Origin: Myxococcales bacterium
GTDB taxonomy: Bacteria > Myxococcota_A > UBA9160 > SMWR01
Direction of reading: 5' to 3'
NCBI GenBank assembly: GCA_022561775.1
Contig: JADFQO010000008.1
Location: 1-64,000, forward strand
DNA length: 64,000 nucleotides
This document shows positions 8,188-17,240 of this stretch, piece by piece. The notes below the pieces were generated by a model. It was given only the letters and a program-made list of their open reading frames with translations. It made no database searches and had not been told where the DNA came from. Numbering within the stretch: position 1 is the stretch's first letter; each line of letters starts with the position of its first letter. Both the position numbers and the translations under genes were made by a program.

Positions 8188-9394
8188 AGGCGGTGTTCCC
8201 TTTGGTCGCGACGCGTTCGATCAGACAATCCTGCAAGCCGTAGAGTTTCGCGAAGGCCGCAGCCTCGGCACCGGTCCAGAGCGTACTTGATTCGCCGTAG
8301 AGCGCCTGCCCGGCGTTCATGAGCGAAAAGGGGCTGCGCACCCCCTGGACGATCGCCTGGCCGCCGAAGAGCCGCACCTTCACGCGGCCGGTGACGCGGC
8401 GCTGCGAGGATTCGAGAAAGGCCTCGATGTCGCGCATGAGCGGGTCGAAGAAGCGGGCTTCGTGCAGGAACGAGCCGTACAGGTCGCCGAGCGTGCGCTT
8501 CCACATCAATTGCTGCCGCGAGAGCACGAGCTTTTCGAGCTCGCGGTGGGCGCCGATCAGCACGGTGGCGGCGGGGGCCTCGAACGCGACGCGGCCCTTG
8601 ATGCCCAGGATCGTGTCGCCCAGATGCATTCCGCGGCCCACGCCGTGCCGGCCGGCCCGCTCGTTCAGCATCTCGATCGAACGCACGGGCGGGATCTCTT
8701 CCGCGTCGAGCCCGACCGGCACGCCTTGCTCGAATTCGATCATGACGTCCTCGGGCTCGGCAGGCCGCTCGCCGGGCGGCGGCGTGAGCACGTAGGCCTC
8801 ATCGGGCAGCACGCCGTCGCTGCGATGCGTCTCGGCCCCGCCGATGGTCGTGCCCCACAAGCCCTGATTGATCGAGTAGGTTGCCGTCTTGGCCGGGACC
8901 GCGACGCCGTGCTCGGCCAGAAACGCGACTTCCTGCGCGCGGGTCAGGGCTTGGTCGCGGATGGGCGTGAGGATTCGCAGCTCGGGCGCGAAAACACGGA
9001 ACGCAACGTCAAAGCGAATCTGGTCGTTGCCGGCCCCGGTCGATCCGTGACACAGGGCCTCGGCGCCGATCTCGAGCGCGTGCAGCGCGCAGCGCTTGGC
9101 TTGTGCGACGCGCTCGGCGGACACGCACAGCGGGTAACTCTCGCCGCGCAGCGCATTGGCGAAGATGAGATATCGCAGGTATTCGTCGAAGAGTTCGTCG
9201 CGGGCGTCGATCGTGAGGTGGTCCGCGACGCCGAGGCTGCGGGCCTGACGCTCGATCTCCGCGAGTTGGTCCGGCGTGAATCCGCCGGTGTTGACGGTGA
9301 CGGTGCAGACGTCGTAGTCCTGCTCGCGCAGGTGGACGGCGCAGTAGGTCGTATCGAGCCCGCCTGAAAACGCCAGGACGACTTTCGGTTTCAT
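8171..9394 (-). CDS. argG: Argininosuccinate synthase
   Basis: A 407-residue ligase that condenses citrulline and aspartate using ATP. The N-type ATP pyrophosphatase loop AFSGGLDT is at residues 8-15, CHGSTGAGNDQIRFD is the citrulline/ATP site, and YSINQGLWG and RGMHLGDTILGIKGR follow as in the family. It is the second gene of the operon, 55 bases after argR. The C-terminal coding end overlaps the P-loop gene. Argininosuccinate lyase (argH), the last enzyme of the pathway, is not in the window. Confidence 0.92.
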   Translation of the reverse strand: MKPKVVLAFSGGLDTTYCAVHLREQDYDVCTVTVNTGGFTPDQLAEIERQARSLGVADHLTIDARDELFDEYLRYLIFANALRGESYPLCVSAERVAQAKRCALHALEIGAEALCHGSTGAGNDQIRFDVAFRVFAPELRILTPIRDQALTRAQEVAFLAEHGVAVPAKTATYSINQGLWGTTIGGAETHRSDGVLPDEAYVLTPPPGERPAEPEDVMIEFEQGVPVGLDAEEIPPVRSIEMLNERAGRHGVGRGMHLGDTILGIKGRVAFEAPAATVLIGAHRELEKLVLSRQQLMWKRTLGDLYGSFLHEARFFDPLMRDIEAFLESSQRRVTGRVKVRLFGGQAIVQGVRSPFSLMNAGQALYGESSTLWTGAEAAAFAKLYGLQDCLIERVATKGNTAYAALA

Positions 9395-9449
9395 GTTCGC
9401 TCGCTTTCGCGGATTCCCGCATTCTTATTTCGGGCGCCCGTGTCCATCG

Positions 9450-9899
9450 TCACCCGGAACGGTGCCGGCCGAGCAACAATGCCATCACGCGTCCCTGGCA
9501 GCTTCGGCTGCGGACGGCCAGGAAGATCGTATCGTCGCCGGCGATCGTGCCCGCGATGTCGGCGTTGGGCTCGCTTTCGAGCTCGAACGCGACGGTGTTG
9601 GCCGCGCCGGAGCGGGTTCGGATGATAATCAGGTTCGCCCCGACGGGCTCAACGCCGGTGACTAAATCAGCGTGCCACTCGGCGTCCCCGGTCGGCGGCG
9701 AGCCGGCCAGGCGTTCGGCCGGGACGTAGCGGCCGTTGGCTTTCAGGAGTCCGATTTCGCGCACGTCGCGACTAATACTCGCCTGAGTCACCGAAAAACC
9801 GGCTTTCCGCATCAGCTCGACCATCTCGTTCTGACTGGTTACGGACCGGCCGCGAACCAGTTTCAACAGAGCTTTTTGTCGGCGTTGTTTGTCGCGCAC
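9450..9899 (-). CDS. argR: Arginine repressor
   Basis: A 149-residue ArgR. The N-terminal winged helix has SQNEMVELMRKAGF and the recognition segment VTQASISRDVREIGLLK. The C-terminal oligomerisation and arginine-binding half has GANLIIIRTRSGAANTVA and IAGTIAGDDTIFLAV, which carries the conserved GDDT residues. The start is GTG with AAGG 8 bases upstream. It is the first gene of the operon and lies directly behind two ARG-box-like sites, so autorepression together with all downstream arg genes is expected. Confidence 0.92.
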   Translation of the reverse strand: MRDKQRRQKALLKLVRGRSVTSQNEMVELMRKAGFSVTQASISRDVREIGLLKANGRYVPAERLAGSPPTGDAEWHADLVTGVEPVGANLIIIRTRSGAANTVAFELESEPNADIAGTIAGDDTIFLAVRSRSCQGRVMALLLGRHRSG

Positions 9900-9910
9900 G
9901 CGAGAGCCTT

Positions 9911-9948
9911 AATGAATAAATCATCAATATCTGTATTATTATTCATCT
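9911..9948 (-). promoter_or_regulatory. Tandem ARG-box-like operators
   Basis: Two AT-rich imperfect palindromes stand side by side in otherwise GC-rich DNA. TGAATAATAATACA (read on the minus strand, 9945-9932) and TGAATAAATCATCA (plus strand, 9913-9926) both start with the TGAAT half-site of the ARG-box consensus. Their centres are about 19-20 bases apart, close to the two-turn spacing used by ArgR hexamers. They overlap the -10 and early transcribed region of the operon promoter. Confidence 0.75.
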
Positions 9949-9963
9949 ATCGGCGCCTGTCAA
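9935..9963 (-). promoter_or_regulatory. Sigma70-type promoter of the arginine operon
   Basis: On the minus strand TTGACA (bases 9963-9958) is followed after exactly 17 bases by AATAAT (9940-9935). The -10 hexamer overlaps one of the two ARG-box-like operators, which is the classic arrangement for arginine repression. The next gene downstream is argR, whose GTG is about 36 bases away. Confidence 0.75.
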
Positions 9964-9971
9964 GGGGGCAT

Positions 9972-12900
9972 TTAAGAGAAAGGCATCACCCACAGGATTT
10001 CAAGTTTTGCTTGGACGGGTGATTGTCGTTCATCGTCGTTGCGAACGCAGTTGAGGAATCTTTCTTCGCCCTGGGCAAAATGCTTCGCTCCGCTCAGCCT
10101 GACGGTGCGCCTTTCACGCCCCTGGAAGGGGCGGGCCACCGGCACTCTCACGATGCAGATGAGGTGCATCTGCGCGAGCAGCGCTGCCCCGTCCGTTTCA
10201 GCCAGAGCCTTCTTCAATGCCGGCATGCGTTTGCCGACGCGAGGTCCGAGCGCGCGAAAATTGGGCGTGACGTTGTAGGTAACGTAGTCGTCCGCGTTGG
10301 GAACGAAGTGCACTTCCCGAACGTTGAGTTCATCGCGGATCAGATCGAGGTGATCGCTCAGCGCGGGCTCGAGATCCGACTCCGCGAGCACCAGTTCGGC
10401 CGCCGCGAGGGGTTGTCGAACCCGGAGCTTCTGGGCGGTGCGCACCTGGAGGCCGAGAGAGACCAGATCGCGAACAGCGCCCATCGCGCGGGAGAGCGGG
10501 CGATCGATCGCCTCGCTGTCGGGTTCCGGATAGTCGCAGAGGTGAACGCTCTCCGCTTCGGAATCCGGAAAAGGTCGGCGCACGAGGTTCTGCCACATCT
10601 CCTCGGTCGCGTAGGGCAAGAACGGAGCGAGCAGCTTGGCGAGCGCAACCAGGCACTCGTAGAGCGTCCAATGTACATCGAGCTTGTCGGCATCCAGACC
10701 GGAGGCCCAGAACCGGCTGCGGCAACGCCGCACATACCAGTTGGAGAGTGCGTCGACGAATCCGGTGAGCGCGACCGTCGCATCGTAGACGCGAAACTCG
10801 TCCATCTTCTCGATCACCTCGGAGTTGGTCAGCGCGAGTTCCGAGAGAATCCAGCGGTCGATCAACGCGCGCTCGCGCGGCGATCGGCGGCCGGCCGCGC
10901 AAACCTCGCTCGATGGATCGAATCCGTCGATGTCCGCGTAGATGGTGAAGAACGCGTAGACGTTCCGCAGCTTCAGCGGAAGCTCGCGTTGCTGGGCGCG
11001 CACGCCGCCGAGCGAATGGCGCGTGGGATTCCAGGGCGGATTCGACGCGTAGAAGAACCAGCGGAAGGCATCCGCTCCGGGCGCCGATGAACTCGGATCC
11101 TCGATCCAGAGTTTGTTGACCGCGGGCAGGCGCGGGACTTCGCGGGGCATGATCTCATGGGCTGCGAATCCGGATTCCACTCCAAGCGCGGACCGCTCTG
11201 CTTCACCGAGTGCGATGACGCGCCGAGGCATCCTTGCCGGCCGCAGCGTGAGATCGAGAGCCGCTTCCGGCGCGTCGGCGCGACAGGCGCGAACCGACGA
11301 CGACTCTCCGCGCAGGTCGAGGCCCTCGTAGTCCTCCCGCGCGATCAAAGCGGTCGCGCGCTCCAAGGGTTCGTCGGGATCGACCACCGCGAACTCCAGT
11401 CGAACGCGATCCAGGATGACCTCGGGCGGCGTGTAGTTGCCCTTGCTCTTCGATTCCTTCTTGCCCTCGCGGTCCGCGACGTGCCCGAGCACCACACAGG
11501 TCCGATAGGGGCGCGGAAGCGGTCGCTCCGGAAAGAGCAGCGTCGAAATCCAGATCAGCGAATTGAACCAGCCGCGGGTCTGGTCGATTGCCTCGGAGAT
11601 GAAGTCAGCTGGGAAGTTCGCCTCGAATTCCTCCACGCCGCGCTGGGGGTAGCCCCACTGCGCGAACGGCATGGATCCGGAGTCGAACCAGGCGTCGATG
11701 ACCTCCGGTACGCGGCGGTAGACGCCCGCCTCGCCGGGCTTCGTCCAGGTCACGGCGTCGATCCAGGGCTTGTGGACGCGAAGGTGCGGCGACAGATCGG
11801 GATCCTTCGCGCGCGCCGCCTCGAAAGCCTCGAAGGCCGCGGGATTGTGCCCGAGAATTTCCTCGACTGAAGCCGGCGCATCGAGTGCTCCCGTCTCGTC
11901 GTTGATCCAGATGTTGAGCGGTGTTCCCCAGAAGCGCTCCCGCGACAACGCCCAGTCGACGTTGTTGCGCAGAAAGTCTCCAAAGCGCCCATCTCGAATC
12001 GTCTCGGGCAACCAATTGACCTTTGCGTTGTTGGCGAGAACCTCTTCGATGTGATCCGAGGTGCGGATGTACCAGGCCGGTCTCGCGTATTGGATCAGCG
12101 GATCCTCGTCAGACCGCACGCAGAACGGGTACTCGTGGCGGATCTGCTCAGCGTGCCAGAGGAGGCCGCGCTCTTTCAGCTCGCGGCTGAGATCGCGGTC
12201 GCAGTCCTTCACCCAGCGGCCCGCGTAGGTGTCCGGTGCGATCTGTGGGTCGAAGCTCCCGTCCGGTCGAACCGCACACAGCAGCGGCAGCTCGGGATTG
12301 TTTCGCTGCTCGCTGCGCAGGAGCTCGAAGTCGATCTCACCGAACGCGGGCGAGATGTGGACGACGCCAGTTCCGGCATCGAGTCCCACGAAGTCCGCGG
12401 CGACGACGCGCCAGAAGTCGAGCGTCGGCTGGTCGCGCTCGAACCAATCGAACGGTGGGACGTATCGCCGGCCCACGAGTTCTTCGCCGCGAAGTGTTCG
12501 CTCGACGGCGAGATCGCCGCTTGTCTTCTCTCGCAAGGTGGGCAGGAGTTCCTCCGCGACGATCAACCGCCGGTCGCCGTCGACGACCACCGCGTAATCG
12601 ACACCCGCCTTCACGGCCACCAGAGAGTTGGACGGCAGCGTCCAGGGCGTCGTCGTCCAGACCAGCAGCGACGTCTGCGGGTCGTCCCGCAGCGGAAAGC
12701 GCACGAAGACCGAGGGATCGTCAACGGTCCTGTAACCCTCGCCGACTTCGGCTGCCGACAGAACGGTTCCGCCCTGCGCCCACCACCAGACCACCTTGTA
12801 ACCCTGGTAGAGCAGATCCTTCTTGAACAACTCGGACAGCGCCCACCAAACGCTCTCGACATAACTCTGGTGGTAGGTCACGTAGGCGTTTTCGACGTCG

Positions 12901-13346
12901 AGCCAGAAGGCGAGCTTGTCGGTGATCTGTGTCCACTCTTCTGTGTATAAAAAGACATTGTCGAGGCAGCGGCGGATGAAGGGTTCGACGCCGTGGGCGA
13001 CAATCGCCTCCTTGCCGGAGATGCGCAGTTCTTTTTCGACTTCGATTTCGACTGGCAGGCCGTGAGTATCCCAACCCGCTCGGCGAGGAACGTCGAATCC
13101 CCGCATGGCCTTATAGCGGGGAAAAACGTCCTTCATCACGCGGGTCAAGACGTGGCCGTTATGGGGCAAACCGTTCGCGGTCGGTGGCCCCTCGTAGAAC
13201 ACGAAGCGGGGCCCGCCGCGGCGATGCACGAGCGACCTTCCTACGATGTCTCGCTGCTGCCAGAACTCGCGCACGCGGGCTTCCGCTGCGGGAAAATCGG
13301 CGACCGGGGCCACTCTTTCGAATCGGGGCGAGGACATCGGGCGCAT
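9972..13346 (-). CDS. ileS: Isoleucine--tRNA ligase, C-terminus replaced at junction
   Basis: A class I synthetase charging tRNA-Ile. The HIGH-like motif is HNGH (residues 62-65, in PTANGLPHNGHVLTR), RRAGWDTHGLPVEIEVEK follows, the editing domain contains LLVWTTTPWTLPSNS, and the KMSKS loop appears as KESKSKGNY. The anticodon-binding region begins near DRWILSELALTNSEV. It is of the long clade without the usual C-terminal zinc finger. Genuine similarity stops at about base 10165, and roughly the last 60 residues of this ORF are unrelated read-through, so the true C-terminal domain is missing. A second ATG at 13337 could also be the start. It is divergent from the acyl-CoA dehydrogenase. Confidence 0.85.
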   Translation of the reverse strand: MRPMSSPRFERVAPVADFPAAEARVREFWQQRDIVGRSLVHRRGGPRFVFYEGPPTANGLPHNGHVLTRVMKDVFPRYKAMRGFDVPRRAGWDTHGLPVEIEVEKELRISGKEAIVAHGVEPFIRRCLDNVFLYTEEWTQITDKLAFWLDVENAYVTYHQSYVESVWWALSELFKKDLLYQGYKVVWWWAQGGTVLSAAEVGEGYRTVDDPSVFVRFPLRDDPQTSLLVWTTTPWTLPSNSLVAVKAGVDYAVVVDGDRRLIVAEELLPTLREKTSGDLAVERTLRGEELVGRRYVPPFDWFERDQPTLDFWRVVAADFVGLDAGTGVVHISPAFGEIDFELLRSEQRNNPELPLLCAVRPDGSFDPQIAPDTYAGRWVKDCDRDLSRELKERGLLWHAEQIRHEYPFCVRSDEDPLIQYARPAWYIRTSDHIEEVLANNAKVNWLPETIRDGRFGDFLRNNVDWALSRERFWGTPLNIWINDETGALDAPASVEEILGHNPAAFEAFEAARAKDPDLSPHLRVHKPWIDAVTWTKPGEAGVYRRVPEVIDAWFDSGSMPFAQWGYPQRGVEEFEANFPADFISEAIDQTRGWFNSLIWISTLLFPERPLPRPYRTCVVLGHVADREGKKESKSKGNYTPPEVILDRVRLEFAVVDPDEPLERATALIAREDYEGLDLRGESSSVRACRADAPEAALDLTLRPARMPRRVIALGEAERSALGVESGFAAHEIMPREVPRLPAVNKLWIEDPSSSAPGADAFRWFFYASNPPWNPTRHSLGGVRAQQRELPLKLRNVYAFFTIYADIDGFDPSSEVCAAGRRSPRERALIDRWILSELALTNSEVIEKMDEFRVYDATVALTGFVDALSNWYVRRCRSRFWASGLDADKLDVHWTLYECLVALAKLLAPFLPYATEEMWQNLVRRPFPDSEAESVHLCDYPEPDSEAIDRPLSRAMGAVRDLVSLGLQVRTAQKLRVRQPLAAAELVLAESDLEPALSDHLDLIRDELNVREVHFVPNADDYVTYNVTPNFRALGPRVGKRMPALKKALAETDGAALLAQMHLICIVRVPVARPFQGRERRTVRLSGAKHFAQGEERFLNCVRNDDERQSPVQAKLEILWVMPFS
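10016..10165. other. Non-coding stretch and assembly junction inside ileS
   Basis: The stretch carries text-like intergenic repeat sequence (GCTTCGCTCCGCTCAG) and a small hairpin around CCCCTGGAAGGGG. The ileS reading frame runs into it by chance. IleRS similarity ends at residues ALLAQM, at about base 10165, and what follows (HLICIVRVPVARPF) is not synthetase. Everything to the right lacks the arginine-operon character and everything to the left lacks the 55-bp repeat family. Confidence 0.6.
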
Positions 13347-13408
13347 AGGCTACCATCCAGGCTTGATTTCGCAGGAGATCCCGCCTGACCGACTACTTCA
13401 ACACGGGG

Positions 13409-15127
13409 ATGCGGCTCTACCTCGATCACCTCGTTGACTGGAAGAGGCTGCTCGAGATTCGAAGCGGCGGAGCTGTCGATGTAAACGTCGAGGTCGGCGC
13501 TTATCGGACGATCCTCGAGACTGCCGCCGCGCTGGCTGCCAGCTTCGAATCCGAAGCCCGCAAGAACTGGGCGGCCGAGGCCGAACTGACGCCCGACGGC
13601 GGCGCTCAGTCGCCTCCCCACATCCGCCAGGCCTACGATCAGCTCCGCGAAGCCGGGCTCGTCTCGCTGACGGTCGGCGAGCAGTACGGCGGCTACGGGC
13701 TGCCCGCGCTGCTCAACGGCATCTTTCTCGAAATGATTTCGCGCGCGGACCCGAGCTTGATGATGGTGCTCGGGCTCCAGACCGGCGCCGCGAGCGACAT
13801 CGAGGAGTACGGCAGCGACGAAGTCAAGGGCGCGTTCTTGCCGCGCTTCACCTCGGGCGAGGTCCAGGGCTGCATGGATCTCACCGAACCCCAGGCCGGA
13901 AGCGACCTCGGGGGGATCGTGACGCGAGCCACCGTTTTGCCGGACGGCCGGGTTCAGGTCGACGGCCAGAAGATCTACATTTCGAACGGCGGTGCCGAAG
14001 TCCACCTGGTACTCGCGCGGGACGACGACAAATTCGAGCAGTCGCGTGGAACGACCCAGGGACTCTCGCTCGTGCTGGTGCCGCGCCACCTCGAAGACGG
14101 ATCCCGCAATGGCGTGCGGGTGACGCGACTCGAGAAGAAGATGGGCATCCACGGCTCCGCCACCTGCGAGGTCGTCTTCGAGAGCGCGATTGGTCACACC
14201 CTCGGGGCCGCCGGAGAGGGCTTTCGGGCCATGCTCGATCTGATGAACGTCGCCCGCCTCGGGGTGGCCTCCCAGGCCCTCGGCCTCTGCGAAGCCGCCC
14301 TCCACGACGCCGTCGCGTACGCGCACGAGCGTAAACAGTTCGGCAAGGCAATCGCCGAGCAACCGATGGTGATGGCGATGCTCGCGAACATGACGGTCGA
14401 CACCGAAGCCGTGCGCGCCCTGCTCTACCGAACCTATCGACTGCTCGATCTGGACCGGGCCCGAAAAGCCGCGCTGGCCGGCGGAAACCTGCCCGACGCA
14501 GAGGCCTCCGCGATTCGCGCGGACCTCGAGCGCGACACCGCACGCGTTCGGCTGCTGACGCCCCTTTGCAAGTACTTCGCGACGGAAACCTGCGACAATA
14601 TTACCCGCGACGCGATGCAGGTTTTTGGCGGCATCGGATTTACCATGGATGCGGATGTCGCGAAGCTTCACGCGGACAGCCTGATCATGACCGTCTACGA
14701 GGGAACGAGCGAGATCCAGGCGTCGTTCGCACTGCGCGAGATCGGCAAGGGCGGCCTCGCGGTAGTCTTCAAGGAAATCCGATCAGAACTGGCTGCAATG
14801 GCCGATGACCCGCTGCGCGCAGATCTCGCCAAACGCGTCGAAGGAATGGCCGAACGCGTTGAGGAATCGATGGGCGTGATGTTCTCGGATATATCCTACG
14901 CGCTGCTGCGCGCGAAGCTACTCACCGAGATGGTGATCGACGTGATCGCGAGCTGCGAACTGCTCGAGCAGGTTGTGGCGGACCGCGACAGACTCGACAT
15001 CGCCAAGTCCTTCATCGCGCGCCACGCCATCAAGGCCGATTACTTGAATCGGCGGATCGCGGAAAACGCCGAAGGCCTGCTCGAACGCAATGCGCGCCTG
15101 GTCGCACGGGTGACGAGCCCCGCCTGA
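13409..15127 (+). CDS. Acyl-CoA dehydrogenase
   Basis: A 572-residue flavoprotein of the long FadE-like type, alpha,beta-dehydrogenating an acyl-CoA in fatty-acid breakdown. The signature LTEPQAGSDLG contacts FAD, YEGTSEIQ near residue 430 carries the usual catalytic Glu region, and a C-terminal extension of about 120 residues is typical of the long forms. The listed ATG has no clear ribosome site. An in-frame CTG at 13385 would give MTDYFNTGMRLYLD, with AGGAG at a good distance upstream, and may be the real start. The TSUP gene follows after 30 bases. Confidence 0.85.
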   Translation: MRLYLDHLVDWKRLLEIRSGGAVDVNVEVGAYRTILETAAALAASFESEARKNWAAEAELTPDGGAQSPPHIRQAYDQLREAGLVSLTVGEQYGGYGLPALLNGIFLEMISRADPSLMMVLGLQTGAASDIEEYGSDEVKGAFLPRFTSGEVQGCMDLTEPQAGSDLGGIVTRATVLPDGRVQVDGQKIYISNGGAEVHLVLARDDDKFEQSRGTTQGLSLVLVPRHLEDGSRNGVRVTRLEKKMGIHGSATCEVVFESAIGHTLGAAGEGFRAMLDLMNVARLGVASQALGLCEAALHDAVAYAHERKQFGKAIAEQPMVMAMLANMTVDTEAVRALLYRTYRLLDLDRARKAALAGGNLPDAEASAIRADLERDTARVRLLTPLCKYFATETCDNITRDAMQVFGGIGFTMDADVAKLHADSLIMTVYEGTSEIQASFALREIGKGGLAVVFKEIRSELAAMADDPLRADLAKRVEGMAERVEESMGVMFSDISYALLRAKLLTEMVIDVIASCELLEQVVADRDRLDIAKSFIARHAIKADYLNRRIAENAEGLLERNARLVARVTSPA

Positions 15128-15157
15128 ATCATGACATTCGAACGGTCGCGCTGAATC

Positions 15158-15916
15158 TTGGAGATCCTCGATCTCGGTATTCTCTGCACCGCAGGCCTGC
15201 TGACCGCTGCGCTCTCGGCGGTTGTCGGGATGGCCGGCGGCATCACGCTGCTCTCCGTGATGCTGCTCCTCTTCGAACCGCTCGTCGCGATCCCGATCCA
15301 CGGAGTCGTACAGCTCGTCTCCAACAGCTCGCGCACCTTCATCCAGCGCAAACACGTCGACTGGGCGATCCTCTGGCGCTACTCAGCGATGCTGGTGCCA
15401 ATGGGCTTCGTGGGTCTAGAGGTCGCGCAGTCGCTGCCAGCGACCGTGACGCGCGCGTTGATCGGAGCCTTCGTGTTGATCGCCACCTGGAAGCCGGGCT
15501 GGTTGCTGATCGGCACCCACCCCGAGCGCGCCGACACCCACCGCCGGTTTTTCTTGTTGGGAACCGTCGCCGGCGTGCTGAACATGACGATTGGCGCGGT
15601 GGGACCGCTGATCGCGCCATTTTTCTTGAGGATCGGGCTCACCCGCCAAGCGCTGATCGGAACCAAGGCCGCCTGCCAGGCGGTCGGTCACCTGGCAAAG
15701 ATCACGATCTTCGGGATTGCGGGCTTCGTGTTCGCCGACTACGCGATCCCGCTCGCGCTGCTCTCCCTGTCCGTGATCGCGGGCACCTGGATCGGCAGCC
15801 AGCTACTCGAACGCGTGAGCGAACTCTGGTTCAAGCGGCTGTACCGGGGCGTACTCACGCTGATCGCGCTCCGCCTCGTCATCTGGGAGGGGATGGCGTG
15901 GCTCGGTGTGCGCTGA
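15158..15916 (+). CDS. TauE/SafE (TSUP) family membrane permease
   Basis: A 252-residue inner-membrane protein with about eight hydrophobic segments. The two-fold TSUP repeat is visible: GMAGGITLLSVMLLLF in the first half and TIGAVGPLIAPFFLRIGLT in the second. Family members export sulfite, sulfoacetate or related organic anions; the substrate here is unknown. The only workable start in the frame is TTG at 15158, with a poor ribosome site. It lies 30 bases after the acyl-CoA dehydrogenase on the same strand. Confidence 0.8.
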   Translation: MEILDLGILCTAGLLTAALSAVVGMAGGITLLSVMLLLFEPLVAIPIHGVVQLVSNSSRTFIQRKHVDWAILWRYSAMLVPMGFVGLEVAQSLPATVTRALIGAFVLIATWKPGWLLIGTHPERADTHRRFFLLGTVAGVLNMTIGAVGPLIAPFFLRIGLTRQALIGTKAACQAVGHLAKITIFGIAGFVFADYAIPLALLSLSVIAGTWIGSQLLERVSELWFKRLYRGVLTLIALRLVIWEGMAWLGVR

Positions 15917-15935
15917 TCGAAAGCGAATCCCACTC

Positions 15936-17042
15936 TCAGTAGAGTAGGACGCTTCGGATCACCTCGCCCTTGTGCATCTTTTCGAACGCGTTGTTGATCT
16001 CTTCGAGCGGCATCGTCGCGTTGACCATCTCGTCGAGTTTGATGCGACCCGACATGTAGCGATCGACGAACTGGGGCAGCTGGGTGCGGCCGCGCACGCC
16101 GCCAAATGCCGACCCGCGCCAGTTTCGGCCGGTCACCAGCAGGAACGGACGCGCGTGGATCTTCTGGCCCGCGCCCGCGACGCCGATGATGATCGCCTCT
16201 CCCCAACCGCGATGCGTGCACGCCAGCGCCTGGGCCATCAGATCGACGTTGCCCACGCATTCGAACGAATAATCGACACCGCCGTCGGTCATGTCGACGA
16301 TGGCTGCGGTGAGTTCGTCGACTTCCCTGGGATTCACGAAGTCCGTCGCGCCGAATTGGCCGGCCAGCGCGAACTTGTCGGGGTTCGTGTCGACGCCGAT
16401 GATGCGGTCGGCGCCCGCGATGACTGCGCCCTGGATCACCGACAGTCCGACTCCGCCGAGGCCGAATACGGCGACCGTCGAACCCGGTTTCACCTTCGCG
16501 GTGTAGAGCGCCGCGCCGATCCCAGTGGTCACCGCGCAACCGAAGAGGCAGACCTTGTCGAGCGGTGCGTCGGTGCGGATCTTCGCGAGCGCGATCTCCG
16601 GAACGACTGTGTATTCGGCAAACGTCGAGGTGCCCATGAAGTGGTGGAGCATCTTGCCCTTGTGGGAAAGCCGACTGGTACCATCGGGCATCAGGCCGCG
16701 ACCCTGGGTCTCGCGCAACTTGAAGCAGAGGTTGGTGCGGCCAGAAAGGCAGAACTTACACTCGCGGCACTCGGGGATGTAGAGCGGAATCACGTGGTCG
16801 CCGACCGCCACAGAGCTCACGCCGGGTCCGATTTCTTCCACGACACCCGCGCCTTCGTGGCCGAGCACGACGGGAAACAGGCCTTCGGGGTCTTCGCCGC
16901 TCATCGTGAACGCGTCGGTGTGGCAGACACCCGACGCCGCGAGGCGCACCAGGCATTCGCCCTGCTTCGGCCCGTCCAGATCGATCTCTTCCACTTCCAG
17001 AGGGGCCTTGGGCTCCCAGCAGATCGCAGCCTTCATCTTCAT
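15936..17042 (-). CDS. frmA: S-(hydroxymethyl)glutathione dehydrogenase / class III alcohol dehydrogenase
   Basis: A 368-residue zinc alcohol dehydrogenase, the length of E. coli FrmA (369). [14 protein letters not shown] holds the first catalytic Cys and [12 protein letters not shown] the catalytic His. [15 protein letters not shown] binds the structural zinc, and [15 protein letters not shown] is the NAD fold. [17 protein letters not shown] and [14 protein letters not shown] are class III markers. It oxidises the formaldehyde-glutathione adduct to S-formylglutathione. The partner hydrolase (frmB) is not adjacent. Confidence 0.9.
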   Translation of the reverse strand: MKMKAAICWEPKAPLEVEEIDLDGPKQGECLVRLAASGVCHTDAFTMSGEDPEGLFPVVLGHEGAGVVEEIGPGVSSVAVGDHVIPLYIPECRECKFCLSGRTNLCFKLRETQGRGLMPDGTSRLSHKGKMLHHFMGTSTFAEYTVVPEIALAKIRTDAPLDKVCLFGCAVTTGIGAALYTAKVKPGSTVAVFGLGGVGLSVIQGAVIAGADRIIGVDTNPDKFALAGQFGATDFVNPREVDELTAAIVDMTDGGVDYSFECVGNVDLMAQALACTHRGWGEAIIIGVAGAGQKIHARPFLLVTGRNWRGSAFGGVRGRTQLPQFVDRYMSGRIKLDEMVNATMPLEEINNAFEKMHKGEVIRSVLLY

Positions 17043-17154
17043 CGTGGCGTCTCCCCGTCATCGTGCGCGTCGGCGGTGTGGCGTGTCAGTATAGCTGCCC
17101 AAAACAAGCGGGGGCGAAAACCAAGCCAGGACACCAACAAGCGAGAACGCAAGC

Positions 17155-17222
17155 GGGGACGTTGTTGAATAGTTGAGCTCCGGGATCGCAGCCCGGGAGT
17201 TCAACTATTCAACAACGTCCCC
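17155..17222. repeat. Long near-perfect inverted repeat (cruciform/hairpin)
   Basis: GGGGACGTTGTTGAATAGTT begins a left arm of about 30 bases that is repeated in inverted form to base 17222, with one mismatch, one bulge and a loop of roughly 8 bases. It lies between convergent-facing space: upstream of frmA and downstream of the autotransporter, both on the minus strand. It could act as a terminator-like fold for the autotransporter transcript. Such GGGGACGTTGTTGAA sequences resemble REP-type elements mobilised by RAYT (TnpA-REP) transposases in trans. Confidence 0.8.
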
Positions 17223-17240
17223 GGCTCCGCCGTCCCTGGC

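Noticed and set aside
17155-17222. A classic intrinsic terminator
   Set aside because: The arms are far longer than a terminator stem and no T-run follows on either strand.
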